Source: Rothia kristinae NBRC 15354
Lineage (GTDB): Bacteria; Actinomycetota; Actinomycetes; Actinomycetales; Micrococcaceae
Assembly (NCBI RefSeq): GCF_001570865.1
Contig: NZ_BCSM01000001.1
Span: 219,684 to 283,683 of the forward strand
DNA length: 64,000 nt
Reading direction: 5' to 3'
The first letter of the stretch is position 1; each line of letters begins with the position of its first letter. Of the stretch, positions 17,784 to 25,783 are shown piece after piece. The translations under genes and the position numbers were made by a program. Below the pieces are notes generated by a model. It had not been told where the DNA came from. It searched no databases and saw nothing but the letters and a program-made list of their open reading frames with translations.

Positions 17784-18937
17784 GCCCGGCCCGCCTCCGC
17801 CCCCGTGTACCGGTCGGCGCCGCGGCCCAGCAGGGTCTCGGCCAGCTCCGTGCCCAGCCGGGCGGCGGCCCGCTCGGCCTGCTCCAGCGGCTCCGGCCCG
17901 GGAACCCGACCGGAGACCTCCCCGGACCTCGCGCCGGGGGTCTCGGTCGCGGCGTCGACCCCGGGGAAGCCCGCCGGCAGCGGGGTGCGGGCGGTCTCCC
18001 TCAGGATCTCGGGACCCTGCTTCCCGGAGCTGTGCCCCTCGGAGCTCTGCAACCCAGATTCCCGCGGATCCGCCACGACGGCCTCCAGGACGAGCACGGG
18101 CGCCCCGGCCTCGTCGGTCTCCAGCTGGGCGTAGGCTCCGACCGGTGCCGCGCAGCCGGCTTCCAGGCGCAGCAGCAGGGCCCGCTCGGCCCGCACGGCC
18201 ACGCGGGTGGCCGAGTCCTCCAGGGCGCGCAGGGCGGTGAGCACCTCGGGGGCGGTGTCCTCGGTGCGGTACTCCACGGCCAGGCACCCCTGGCCCGCGG
18301 CCGGCAGCACCCGGTGCGGGTCCAGGAAGTCCGTGACCACGGCGGATAAGCCCAGGCGGGCCAGCCCGGAGGCGGCCAGCACGACGGCGTCCAGGTCTCC
18401 GCGGGTCTCCCGCCCGACGCCGATGTCCGTGACCCCGTGGTGCTCCAGCCCCCGGACCCGGGACAGCCGGGTGCCCACGTTGCCGCGCACGTCCGCGATC
18501 GCGCACTCCGGGCGCAGCGCCCGGATCTGGGCGGCCCGGCGCGGGGATCCGGTGCCGATCACCGCCCCGGCCGGCAGCTGCTCCAGGGTGAGCCCGTCCC
18601 GGGCCACCAGCGCGTCCCGCGGATCCTCCCGCGGGGGGTGGGCCAGGGCCAGGGCGCCGTCGAAGGCGTCCTGGGTGGGCAGGTCCTTCAGGGAGTGCAC
18701 CGCCAGATCCACCCCGCCGGTCAGCAGCTCCTGGCGCAGGGCCGCGGCGAACACCCCGGTGCCGCCCATCTGGGCCAGCGGCCCGGAGGTCACGTCCCCG
18801 GTGGTGGTGACGATGGACAGCTGCGCCGGGACCCCGTGGGCCGCCAGGAGGTCGGCGACCTGCTGGGACTGGGTGGTGGCCAGCTTCGAGCCGCGAGTGC
18901 CCACCCGCAGCGGCGTTCCCGCACCCTCGGGGCTCAT
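17780..18937 (-). CDS. hemC: Hydroxymethylbilane synthase (porphobilinogen deaminase)
   Basis: Polymerises four porphobilinogens to hydroxymethylbilane. 385 residues from ATG 18937 (MSPEGAGTPLRVGTRGSKLA), which overlaps the hemH stop in ATGA. Substrate-binding signature VHSLKDLPT; the dipyrromethane-cofactor Cys sits in LEAGCAAPVGAY. The C-terminal domain carries an extra Ser/Glu/Pro-rich stretch (about residues 305-360, between the last beta strand and the final helix), making the protein some 70 residues longer than typical 310-residue HemC. Confidence 0.96.
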   Translation of the reverse strand: MSPEGAGTPLRVGTRGSKLATTQSQQVADLLAAHGVPAQLSIVTTTGDVTSGPLAQMGGTGVFAAALRQELLTGGVDLAVHSLKDLPTQDAFDGALALAHPPREDPRDALVARDGLTLEQLPAGAVIGTGSPRRAAQIRALRPECAIADVRGNVGTRLSRVRGLEHHGVTDIGVGRETRGDLDAVVLAASGLARLGLSAVVTDFLDPHRVLPAAGQGCLAVEYRTEDTAPEVLTALRALEDSATRVAVRAERALLLRLEAGCAAPVGAYAQLETDEAGAPVLVLEAVVADPRESGLQSSEGHSSGKQGPEILRETARTPLPAGFPGVDAATETPGARSGEVSGRVPGPEPLEQAERAAARLGTELAETLLGRGADRYTGAEAGRA

Positions 18938-20265
18938 ACGTCCTCCGCGGGGGCGATCCGCTCGGCGTCGTCCCCGGTGTACTCGGCGATCACGGGCTTG
19001 ACCCGCGCGGCCCGGGCCGGCTTGCAGCACTCCGGGTTGCAGGCGTCGAACCAGCCCTTGCCGCCGCAGGCGCTGACCCGGGCGGCCTGCACCCCGTCGG
19101 CGTCCTCGGCGGGGGCGGTCTGGGCCACCCGCTCGGCGATCAGGTCCCGCAGGCTGGCCACGTAGGCCGGGTGGGTGCCGGGGGTGGGGGTGCGCACCGC
19201 CTGGATGCCCAGCTTCTGGCAGGTCTCCATCGCCTCGGTGTCCAGGTCCCATTTGACCTCCATGTGGTCTGAGACGAAGCCCAGCGGCACCATCACGACG
19301 CCGTCCACGCGCCCTTCGAGCTTCTCCAGGGCGTCGTTGACGTCCGGCTCCAGCCACGGGGTGGACGGGGAGCCGGAGCGGGACTGGTAGACCAGCTCCC
19401 AGTCGCACTCGGCCAGCTCCGCCGGGTCCAGGGAGCCCAGCACGGCCCGGGCGGCCTGCAGGTGCTTCTCCACGTAGGCGGAGCCGCCCTCGTAGTCCGC
19501 GGCCCGCGGCCCGGCCTCGTCGGCCGCGGTGGTGGGCACCGAGTGGGTGCAGAACACGATGCGGATGCGCCCGTTGCCGGCGGCGGGATGCTCGGCGGCG
19601 GCGATCTTCTCGCGCACCTCGCGCAGGCCCGCGGACAGGCCCTCCGCGAAGGAGGCGATGAATCCGGGGGCGTCGTAGTGCTGGCGCAGCTTGTCGATGC
19701 GCAGCTTCCCCTCCAGGCCCAGCTCCTCCAGGGCCATCCCGTAGTCCTCGCGGTACTGGCGGCAGGAGGAGTACCCGGGGTAGGCGCTGGTGGCCAGCAC
19801 CAGCAGCCGCCGGTGCCCGGCGTCGTAGGCCTGCTGCACGACGTCGTTGACGTACGGCTCCCAGTTGCGGTTGGCCCAGTACACGGGCAGGTCGGGTCCG
19901 CGCTCGGCCAGCTCCCGACGCAGGGCGGCCAGCAGCTCCCGGTTCTGCTGGTTGATGGGGCTGATCCCGCCGTTGGCGCGGTAGTGGGTGGCGACCTCCT
20001 CCAGGCGCTCATCCGGGATGCCGCGCCCGCGGGTCACGTTGCGCAGGAACGGGATGACGTCCTCCTGGCCCTCGGGTCCGCCGAAGGAGGAGAGGATCAC
20101 GGCGTCGTAGGCCGCCGGCGCCTCGGCGCGGGGCCGGATCAGGCGCTGCTCGGAGACGAACTGCTCGCCCGCGCGCAGCTCGGCGGGGCCGTGGCTGGCG
20201 GTGTTGTCCGGATCGGTGCGGTTGGGGATCGGGTCGGCGGGGATGTCGGCGGCGGTCAGGGTCAT
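18934..20265 (-). CDS. hemH: Coproporphyrin ferrochelatase (CpfC/HemH)
   Basis: Inserts iron into coproporphyrin III in the actinobacterial/firmicute heme route. 443 residues. Family landmarks: VILSSFGGPEGQEDV, YRANGGISPINQQNR, ATSAYPGYSSCRQYREDY and the catalytic-His motif FCTHSVPTTA. The C-terminal region has four Cys (SACGGKGWFDACNPECCKP), matching, with the internal Cys in SSCRQ, the ligand set of actinobacterial [2Fe-2S] ferrochelatases. An N-terminal extension of about 50 residues precedes the domain. ATG 20265 overlaps the hemQ stop. Confidence 0.95.
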   Translation of the reverse strand: MTLTAADIPADPIPNRTDPDNTASHGPAELRAGEQFVSEQRLIRPRAEAPAAYDAVILSSFGGPEGQEDVIPFLRNVTRGRGIPDERLEEVATHYRANGGISPINQQNRELLAALRRELAERGPDLPVYWANRNWEPYVNDVVQQAYDAGHRRLLVLATSAYPGYSSCRQYREDYGMALEELGLEGKLRIDKLRQHYDAPGFIASFAEGLSAGLREVREKIAAAEHPAAGNGRIRIVFCTHSVPTTAADEAGPRAADYEGGSAYVEKHLQAARAVLGSLDPAELAECDWELVYQSRSGSPSTPWLEPDVNDALEKLEGRVDGVVMVPLGFVSDHMEVKWDLDTEAMETCQKLGIQAVRTPTPGTHPAYVASLRDLIAERVAQTAPAEDADGVQAARVSACGGKGWFDACNPECCKPARAARVKPVIAEYTGDDAERIAPAEDV

Positions 20266-21035
20266 CGCAGCACCTCCACGGCTTCGACGGCATCGATCCG
20301 CCGGCCGGCGTAGAACGGGGTCTCCTTGCGCACGTACAGGCGGGCCTCGGTGTTGCGGAAGTGGCGCATCATGTCCACCAGGTCCACCAGCTCCGGGGCC
20401 TCCAGGGCCAGCACCCACTCGTAGTCGTTCAGCCCGAAGGTCGCGATGGTGTTGGGCAGCACCTGCGGGAAGTCCCGGCCCTTCAGCCCGTGGTTCTTCA
20501 TCATGTCCGCCCGGTGCCCGGGGTTGCGGTAGTACCAGTCCCAGCTGCGCACGAACGGGTAGACGGTCACCCACTGCTCCGGGGGGATCCCCTTGGCGAA
20601 GCTGGGGGCGTGGCGGCGGGTGAACTCGGCGTCGCGGTGCACGCCCATCGTGGACCACACGATCTTCGTCCCGGCGAAGGCGGCGGTGCGCCGGTAGCGG
20701 CGGATCGCGGCCTGCAGGGCCTCGGGGGCCTCGCCGTGGATCCAGACCATCACGTCCGCGTCATCGCGCATCGCGGAGACGTCGTAGAGTCCGCGCACGG
20801 TGACCCCGTCCGCGGCCAGCTCGGCCTCCAACGCTTCCAGCTCCTCGGCGGCCTCGTCCCCGGGGGCCGGGGCACCCAGGTGCGGGTCGCGGGCGAAGAC
20901 GGTGTACAGGGCGTAGTACAGGCGGTCATCGCCCTCCGCGGCGCCGTGGGCAGTGTGGGCCTGCGGGGCGTGCCCGGAGGCGTGCTGTTCGGAGCCGTTC
21001 TGCTCGGTGCTGTGGTGTTCGGTGTGCTCGGTCAT
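20262..21035 (-). CDS. hemQ: Coproheme decarboxylase (ChdC/HemQ)
   Basis: Final enzyme of the coproporphyrin pathway: converts Fe-coproporphyrin III to heme b using peroxide. 257 residues, chlorite-dismutase fold. The catalytic Tyr is in TVYPFVRSWDWYY (about Tyr159) and the proximal heme His is in MMKNHGLKGRDFP (His182). The first 30 residues are an unusual His/Glu/Gln-rich tail with eight His, which could bind metal or heme; it is not part of the fold. Its presence, with HemY and HemH, fixes the route as coproporphyrin-dependent. A purine-rich AGGAAAGGAAGG lies upstream of the ATG. Confidence 0.96.
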   Translation of the reverse strand: MTEHTEHHSTEQNGSEQHASGHAPQAHTAHGAAEGDDRLYYALYTVFARDPHLGAPAPGDEAAEELEALEAELAADGVTVRGLYDVSAMRDDADVMVWIHGEAPEALQAAIRRYRRTAAFAGTKIVWSTMGVHRDAEFTRRHAPSFAKGIPPEQWVTVYPFVRSWDWYYRNPGHRADMMKNHGLKGRDFPQVLPNTIATFGLNDYEWVLALEAPELVDLVDMMRHFRNTEARLYVRKETPFYAGRRIDAVEAVEVLR

Positions 21036-21073
21036 GGCGGGTGCTCGACCTTCCTTTCCTTACGTTCCGTGCG

Positions 21074-21101
21074 GGCGCGCCGGTGATGCGGGCGGCGCGC
21101 C
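21074..21101 (-). terminator. Intercistronic hairpin between hemY and hemQ
   Basis: Arms GGCGCGCCG and CGGCGCGCC around a 10-base loop. It sits in the only sizeable gap (96 bp) of the hemE-to-hemD block and may tune hemQ and downstream expression. Confidence 0.4.
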
Positions 21102-21131
21102 GGCGATCTTCGCGGCGGGGTGCGCTGGGCC

Positions 21132-22583
21132 TCATCCCCCGCGGGGTGCGGGCAGATCCAGGGCGGCGACGGCGCGGCGGGCGTCCGGGACCACCGAGGC
21201 CAGGCCGGTGCCGGCCAGCCACGCGCCGACGGCGCCGGCCCCGTCGACCTCGGCCAGGGCGCTGCGGAACCGCTCGGCCCGCGCCCGGTGTCCCGCCGGG
21301 ACGCTGGGCATGGCCCCGTCCCAGCGGACGACGTCCGCGCCGAGGACGTCCTCCCGGCTCAGGGGCACCCCCAGGATCCGGGCGGCGTCGTGCAGGGCGA
21401 GGGCGGCCAGCTTCCCGTCGGGCAGCCGCACCTCCTCCCCCGCGGCTCCTCCGGCCCGCCCGTAGGACAGGCGCAGCACGTGCTGGTACTCCCCGAGGCG
21501 CTCGTCGATCCAGGCCCATTTGGCGTTGGCGTGGGTCAGCGCCTTGGCGCGCACGTCCCGGGCGGCCTCGGAGACCAGGACGCCGGTGCCGCGGGGCGCG
21601 TCGTCCAGAGCGGGGGCGCGCACCACGAGGGTGGCCAGCGCCAGCCGCGGCCCCGGCGCCATCCCCGGCACGGCCTCCGGCGGCAGGTGGGGCCCCAGCA
21701 GCCGCACCGCGGTGGGGCCGTCGGCGGCCACCACGACGACGTCGGCGCGCAGGGCCGAGCGGTCCCCGGCCCCGCGCTGGCGGCGGATGGCCATCCAGGG
21801 CCCGTGTCCGGCGTCCCGGTCCAGGGCCAGCACCTCGCAGGCATCCACCAGGCGCACCCCGCGCCGGGTCAGATCGGCCACCAGGGCCTCGGAAAGCTGG
21901 TTCATCCCGCCCTCGATCCCGGCGACCTGGCTGCCGGCCGGGGAGGCTGCGCGCAGGGCGGCGGCGGAGGCGGCGAGGCTGCCGTGCTCGCGGATCCCGG
22001 CGCGCAGACCGGGGGCCACGGTGTCCGCGTCCAGCTCATCCGGATCGGTGGAGTGGATGCCGGTGGTCACCGGGGCGACGAGGTTCTCGGCCACGGCCCG
22101 GCCCATCCGGGCGCGCACCAGTCCGCCGAGGGTGCGCTCCTGGGCGCCGACGCGGGCGGGCAGGAGGCGATCCAGACCCGCCCGGTACTGCCCGGACCGG
22201 CCGAGGGCGGGGGTCAGGGCGGGGTCCAGCGGGTTGCCGGGGATCCCGAGGATCCCGGAGGCGGGCATCGGCACGGAGCCTGCGGGCAGGTGCAGCCAGG
22301 ATCCGGTGGGGCGGGGGCGCACGATGCGCTCGGCCAGGCCCAGCTCGCCCAGCAGGGCGGGCACGGCGTCGTTGCGGGTGGCGAAGGACTCCGCGCCGGA
22401 GTCCAGCACCAGTCCGGCCAGCTCGTGGGCGGCCACCACGCCGCCGAAGTGCTCGCGCCGCTCCAGCACGGTGGTGCGCAACCCGCGCGCGGCCAGCTCC
22501 CGGGCCGCCACCAGCCCGGCGATGCCGCCGCCGATGACGAGGGCGGTGCGGGGACGGCGGGCGCGGGACTCAGCGGCGGGCAT
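21132..22583 (-). CDS. hemY: Coproporphyrinogen III oxidase / protoporphyrinogen oxidase family (CgoX/HemY)
   Basis: FAD enzyme that oxidises coproporphyrinogen III to coproporphyrin III in this pathway type. 483 residues. N-terminal dinucleotide-binding motif VIGGGIAGLVAAREL followed by VLERREHFGGVV; other family blocks are GAESFATRNDAVPALL and VAPVTTGIHSTDPDEL, and the C-terminus retains VRWDGAMPSVPAGH. Its start overlaps hemE by 14 bp, so the two are co-translated. Confidence 0.94.
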   Translation of the reverse strand: MPAAESRARRPRTALVIGGGIAGLVAARELAARGLRTTVLERREHFGGVVAAHELAGLVLDSGAESFATRNDAVPALLGELGLAERIVRPRPTGSWLHLPAGSVPMPASGILGIPGNPLDPALTPALGRSGQYRAGLDRLLPARVGAQERTLGGLVRARMGRAVAENLVAPVTTGIHSTDPDELDADTVAPGLRAGIREHGSLAASAAALRAASPAGSQVAGIEGGMNQLSEALVADLTRRGVRLVDACEVLALDRDAGHGPWMAIRRQRGAGDRSALRADVVVVAADGPTAVRLLGPHLPPEAVPGMAPGPRLALATLVVRAPALDDAPRGTGVLVSEAARDVRAKALTHANAKWAWIDERLGEYQHVLRLSYGRAGGAAGEEVRLPDGKLAALALHDAARILGVPLSREDVLGADVVRWDGAMPSVPAGHRARAERFRSALAEVDGAGAVGAWLAGTGLASVVPDARRAVAALDLPAPRGG

Positions 22584-23742
22584 CCGCGTCTCCCTCGGGC
22601 CGGTCCTGCTCGGGGCCGTGGGCCGGCTGGGCGTGGATGAGCCGGACCAGGCGGGTGAGCACCTCCGGCTCGGTCTCCGGGGGCACGCCGTGGCCGAGGT
22701 TGACCACGTGGGTGCGGGCGGCGCGTCCGCGGCGCAGCACGTCCAGGGTGTGCTCGCGCAGCGGCTCCCACCCGGCGCCCAGCAGCGCGGGGTCGATGTT
22801 GCCCTGCAGCACCGGGTCCCCGCCCAGCCGGGCCGCGGCCTCGTCCAGGTCCAGGCGGTGGTCCACCCCGACGACGTCGGCCCTGGCCTCGCGCATGGCC
22901 CCCAGCAGCTCGGAGGTCCCGGTGCCGAAGTGCACGCGCGGCACCCCGTAGGCCTCGACCGCCGCCAGCGCCGCGGCCGAGTGCTCCTGGACGTGCTCGC
23001 GGTACTCGCGCAGCGGCAGGGAGCCGGCCCAGGAGTCGAACAGCTGCACCGCGGAGGCCCCGGCTTCCACCTGGGCGCGCAGGAACCGCCCGGACAGCTC
23101 GGCGGTCCAGGCGGCCAGCTCCCGCCAGGCGGCGGGGTCCGCGTGCATCATGGTGCGCGGGGCCAGGTGGTCTCGGGAGGCCGCCCCCTCGACCATGTAG
23201 GCGGCCACGGTGAAGGGGGCGCCGGCGAAGCCGATCAGCGGGGTGTCCCCCAGCTGCTCGACGGTGCGGGTCACGGCCTCGCGCACGGGGTCGAAGGCGG
23301 AGTCGGGCACCTCGGGCAGGGTCCGGATCGCGGCGGCGTCCCGGTACGGGGTGCCCATCACGGGCCCGCGACCGGGCACGATGTCCACGTCCAGCCCGGC
23401 CACCTTCAGCGGCACGACGATGTCGGAGAAGAAGATCGCGGCGTCCACCCCGTGTCGGCGCACCGGCTGCAGGGTGATCTCCGCGGCCAGCTCGGGGGTC
23501 AGGCAGGCCTCGAGCATCGAGGTGCCCTCGCGGGCCCGGCGGTACTCGGGCAGGGAGCGTCCGGCCTGGCGCATGAACCACACGGGCGGGTGCCCGGGGC
23601 GCCGTCCGGTCATGGCCCGGATCATGGGGGATTCCGCGGCGCCGCGGCTGCGCAGGGGGTGCTCGGCGGGCAGCAGCGCCAGCTGCTCCTCGCCGAGCAG
23701 GGTCCGGCCCGCCGTCGGGCGCGGTGAAGAGGTCTCAGGCAT
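22570..23742 (-). CDS. hemE: Uroporphyrinogen decarboxylase
   Basis: Decarboxylates uroporphyrinogen III to coproporphyrinogen III. 390 residues from ATG 23742. Signature FMRQAGRSLPEYR is present (catalytic Arg region), as are FFSDIVVPLK and GFAGAPFTVAAYMVEG. An upstream in-frame ATG at 23754 overlaps a CACAAT -10 hexamer, so 23742 is the better start. First gene of the eight-gene minus-strand cluster and divergent from hemA. Confidence 0.95.
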   Translation of the reverse strand: MPETSSPRPTAGRTLLGEEQLALLPAEHPLRSRGAAESPMIRAMTGRRPGHPPVWFMRQAGRSLPEYRRAREGTSMLEACLTPELAAEITLQPVRRHGVDAAIFFSDIVVPLKVAGLDVDIVPGRGPVMGTPYRDAAAIRTLPEVPDSAFDPVREAVTRTVEQLGDTPLIGFAGAPFTVAAYMVEGAASRDHLAPRTMMHADPAAWRELAAWTAELSGRFLRAQVEAGASAVQLFDSWAGSLPLREYREHVQEHSAAALAAVEAYGVPRVHFGTGTSELLGAMREARADVVGVDHRLDLDEAAARLGGDPVLQGNIDPALLGAGWEPLREHTLDVLRRGRAARTHVVNLGHGVPPETEPEVLTRLVRLIHAQPAHGPEQDRPEGDADARR

Positions 23743-23752
23743 GGTGCGTCCC

Positions 23753-23758
23753 ATTGTG
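23753..23758 (-). promoter_or_regulatory. -10 element for hemE operon
   Basis: CACAAT on minus, ten bases before the ATG at 23742, predicting a leader of only about 3 nt. Faces the hemA promoter across a 151-bp gap, so one regulator could act on both halves of the pathway. Confidence 0.45.
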
Positions 23759-23878
23759 CCAACCAGCGCCCCCGCTTTTGTCGACAGGGTGTCATCCCCG
23801 GGCGGGTTCGCGGGTGGGATCCGACACCCCGGCGTGTCGTCGGTCTCCGCGCACCCTCCGACCGCGGAGCGGCGTGGT

Positions 23879-23884
23879 TATTAT
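23879..23884 (+). promoter_or_regulatory. -10 element for hemA
   Basis: TATTAT, nine bases, then the GTG start of hemA. One of the strongest -10 matches in the window; leaderless or near-leaderless. Confidence 0.5.
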
Positions 23885-23893
23885 GAGCGAGTC

Positions 23894-25201
23894 GTGGTTA
23901 CCTTCTCTCTCGTCGCATCGCACAGGACCGTGGACCTGAACACCGTCGCCCGCCTCTCGGCCGGCGTCGGCGCGCTGCCCCCTGCCCTGGTGCAGGGCGG
24001 CGGCCTGCAGGGCATGGTCGCCCTGTCCACCTGCAACCGCCTCGAGCTGTACGCCGAGGCCTCCGGCTCCGAGCAGGAGCTGGAGGAGTCCCTGGCCCAC
24101 ATCACCCGCAGCATCGCCGCCACCTCGGGGCTGGACCCGGAGTTCGTGGCCGATTCCTTCCACCTGCACACCGGCCAGGAGGTCCCCGAGCACCTGTTCA
24201 CCGTGGTCTCCGGGCTGGAGTCCGCCGTGGTCGGGGAGCGGGAGATCGCCGGGCAGGTCCGCCGCGCCCTGGGTACGGCCCGGGAGCAGCACACCGCCTC
24301 CGGCGAGCTGATCCGGCTCTTCGAGGCCGCCGCGCGCACCGCCCGCGCGGTGGGCACACAGACCTCCCTCGGCGAGCGGGGCCGCTCGATCGTCTCGGTG
24401 GCCCTGGACCTGGCCGAGGACGTGGCCACCGAGGACTGGGCGGACACCCGCGCGCTGGTCTTCGGCACCGGCGCCTACGCCGGGGCCGCGATGGCGGCCC
24501 TGACGGCTCGCGGATGCCGGGAGATCCGGGTCTACTCCGCCTCCGGGCGCGCCGCGGAGTTCACCGCCAAGCGCGGGGGCACGCCCATCACCCGCGAGCA
24601 GCTGCCCGAGGCGATGGCCGCGGCGGATCTGGTCGTCGGCTGCAGCGGCGGCTCCGCCCCGCTGTCCGCGGCCGTCATGCCGGAGGGCCCGCGCGTGGTC
24701 GTGGACTTGGCGCTGACCCGGGACTTCGACCCATCCGTCGCGGATGTGCCGGGGGTCGAGCTGATCACCCTGGAGTCGGTGCGCCTGGCCGCCCCGGAGG
24801 AGACCGTGGAATCCGTGCAGGCGGCCCGCCGGATCGTCGAGGATTCCGTGCGGGAGTTCGCCGAGCAGCGCAGCGAGCGCTCCGTGGACGGCGCGATCGT
24901 CGCGCTGCGCCAGCACACCATGGCCGTGCTGGAGCAGGAGATGGCCAAGGTCCGCCACCAGTACGGCTGCGGGGCGCAGGCCGACCAGCTGGAGTTCGCG
25001 ATGCGCCGGATGATGCGCTCCCTGCTGCACCAGCCCATGGTCAACGCCCGCCGCCTGGCCGCGCAGGGCCGGGCCGGGGAGTTCGTGGCCGCCGTCGAGG
25101 CGATGTACGACCTCGAGGTCCCGGCCGCCCCGGCGTCGCAGGACGACGCCGAGGCGTCCTGCCCGGTCACCGGCCGGCTGCCGGAGTCCAAGGCCTCCTG
25201 A
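23894..25201 (+). CDS. hemA: Glutamyl-tRNA reductase
   Basis: Reduces glutamyl-tRNA(Glu) to glutamate-1-semialdehyde, the committed step of heme synthesis. 435 residues. The start is GTG (MVTFSLVASHRTVDL). The catalytic Cys is in ALSTCNRLELY (Cys47); VVSGLESAVVGEREI and QVRRALG follow. The NADPH-binding region is ALVFGTGAYAGAAM, where a Gly of the usual GAGxxG is replaced by Thr-Gly-Ala-Tyr. The tail is Ala/Pro/Asp-rich. Frame upstream of 23894 is out-of-frame hemE. Confidence 0.95.
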   Translation: MVTFSLVASHRTVDLNTVARLSAGVGALPPALVQGGGLQGMVALSTCNRLELYAEASGSEQELEESLAHITRSIAATSGLDPEFVADSFHLHTGQEVPEHLFTVVSGLESAVVGEREIAGQVRRALGTAREQHTASGELIRLFEAAARTARAVGTQTSLGERGRSIVSVALDLAEDVATEDWADTRALVFGTGAYAGAAMAALTARGCREIRVYSASGRAAEFTAKRGGTPITREQLPEAMAAADLVVGCSGGSAPLSAAVMPEGPRVVVDLALTRDFDPSVADVPGVELITLESVRLAAPEETVESVQAARRIVEDSVREFAEQRSERSVDGAIVALRQHTMAVLEQEMAKVRHQYGCGAQADQLEFAMRRMMRSLLHQPMVNARRLAAQGRAGEFVAAVEAMYDLEVPAAPASQDDAEASCPVTGRLPESKAS

Positions 25202-25295
25202 GGCGGCCCGCCGCTGAACGCACTGGGACAGCGCGCCCCTGACGCGCACAGCGAAATCCCGCGGGACCCCGGCCGGGCGACGGTGCGGGCCTCGG

Positions 25296-25301
25296 TATCC
25301 T
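25296..25301 (+). promoter_or_regulatory. -10 element for DUF3107 gene
   Basis: TATCCT, giving a leader of about 65 nt before the ATG at 25373, which has the good ribosome site GGAGGAG. Confidence 0.45.
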
Positions 25302-25372
25302 GGGCCGGGAGAGCAGTCACGGGCGGTTGCCCTGCGGTGCCAGCCGCCCGCCATCGAGCTACTGGAGGAGAC

Positions 25373-25606
25373 ATGGAGATCAAGATCGGCATCAAGGATG
25401 TGGCCCGCGAGGTCGTCCTGGAGAGCTCCGAGAACGCCGGGGAGATCTCCCGGCAGGTGGCCGAGGCCATCGAGAACAAGACCCTGCTGAAGCTGACCGA
25501 CGCCAAGGGCAACGTGACCCTGGTGCCCGGGGAGGCCCTGGGCTACGTGGAGATCGGCGCGGACACCAAGCGCCACATCGGCTTCGGCCCGTTCTCCGAG
25601 GCCTGA
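25373..25606 (+). CDS. DUF3107 family protein
   Basis: A 77-residue actinobacterial DUF3107 protein (the mycobacterial member is Rv3208A/TB9.4). Sequence MEIKIGIKDVAREVVLES then an acidic helix and a beta-rich C-terminus (VEIGADTKRHIGFGPF). Function unknown; the family is near-universal in actinobacteria and usually sits close to an RhlE-type helicase, as here. The start is fixed by the ribosome site and by the conserved N-terminus. A strong hairpin follows, so it is probably monocistronic. Confidence 0.92.
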   Translation: MEIKIGIKDVAREVVLESSENAGEISRQVAEAIENKTLLKLTDAKGNVTLVPGEALGYVEIGADTKRHIGFGPFSEA

Positions 25607-25629
25607 GCAACCCGCAGCCGAAACCACCC

Positions 25630-25668
25630 GCACGGGGACCCGCGCACTGACGGTGCGGGTCCCCGTGC
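25630..25668 (+). terminator. GC-rich hairpin after DUF3107 gene
   Basis: Perfect 14-base arms (GCACGGGGACCCGC and its complement) with an 11-base loop, 24 bp after the stop. No U-run, as is common for actinobacterial terminators. Confidence 0.75.
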
Positions 25669-25739
25669 GCGCATCCACGCCCCCGCCACCGACGCCGCCC
25701 GCCCCTTCCCGAAGGCAAAGGCCCGCGCGCGGCGCGCGG

Positions 25740-25745
25740 TACAGT
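25740..25745 (+). promoter_or_regulatory. -10 element for DEAD-box helicase operon
   Basis: TACAGT about 38 bp before the ATG at 25784, just after the preceding terminator. Confidence 0.4.
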
Positions 25746-25783
25746 GGAGGCGATCACGAGACCCTGGGAGACCCCTTTCATCC

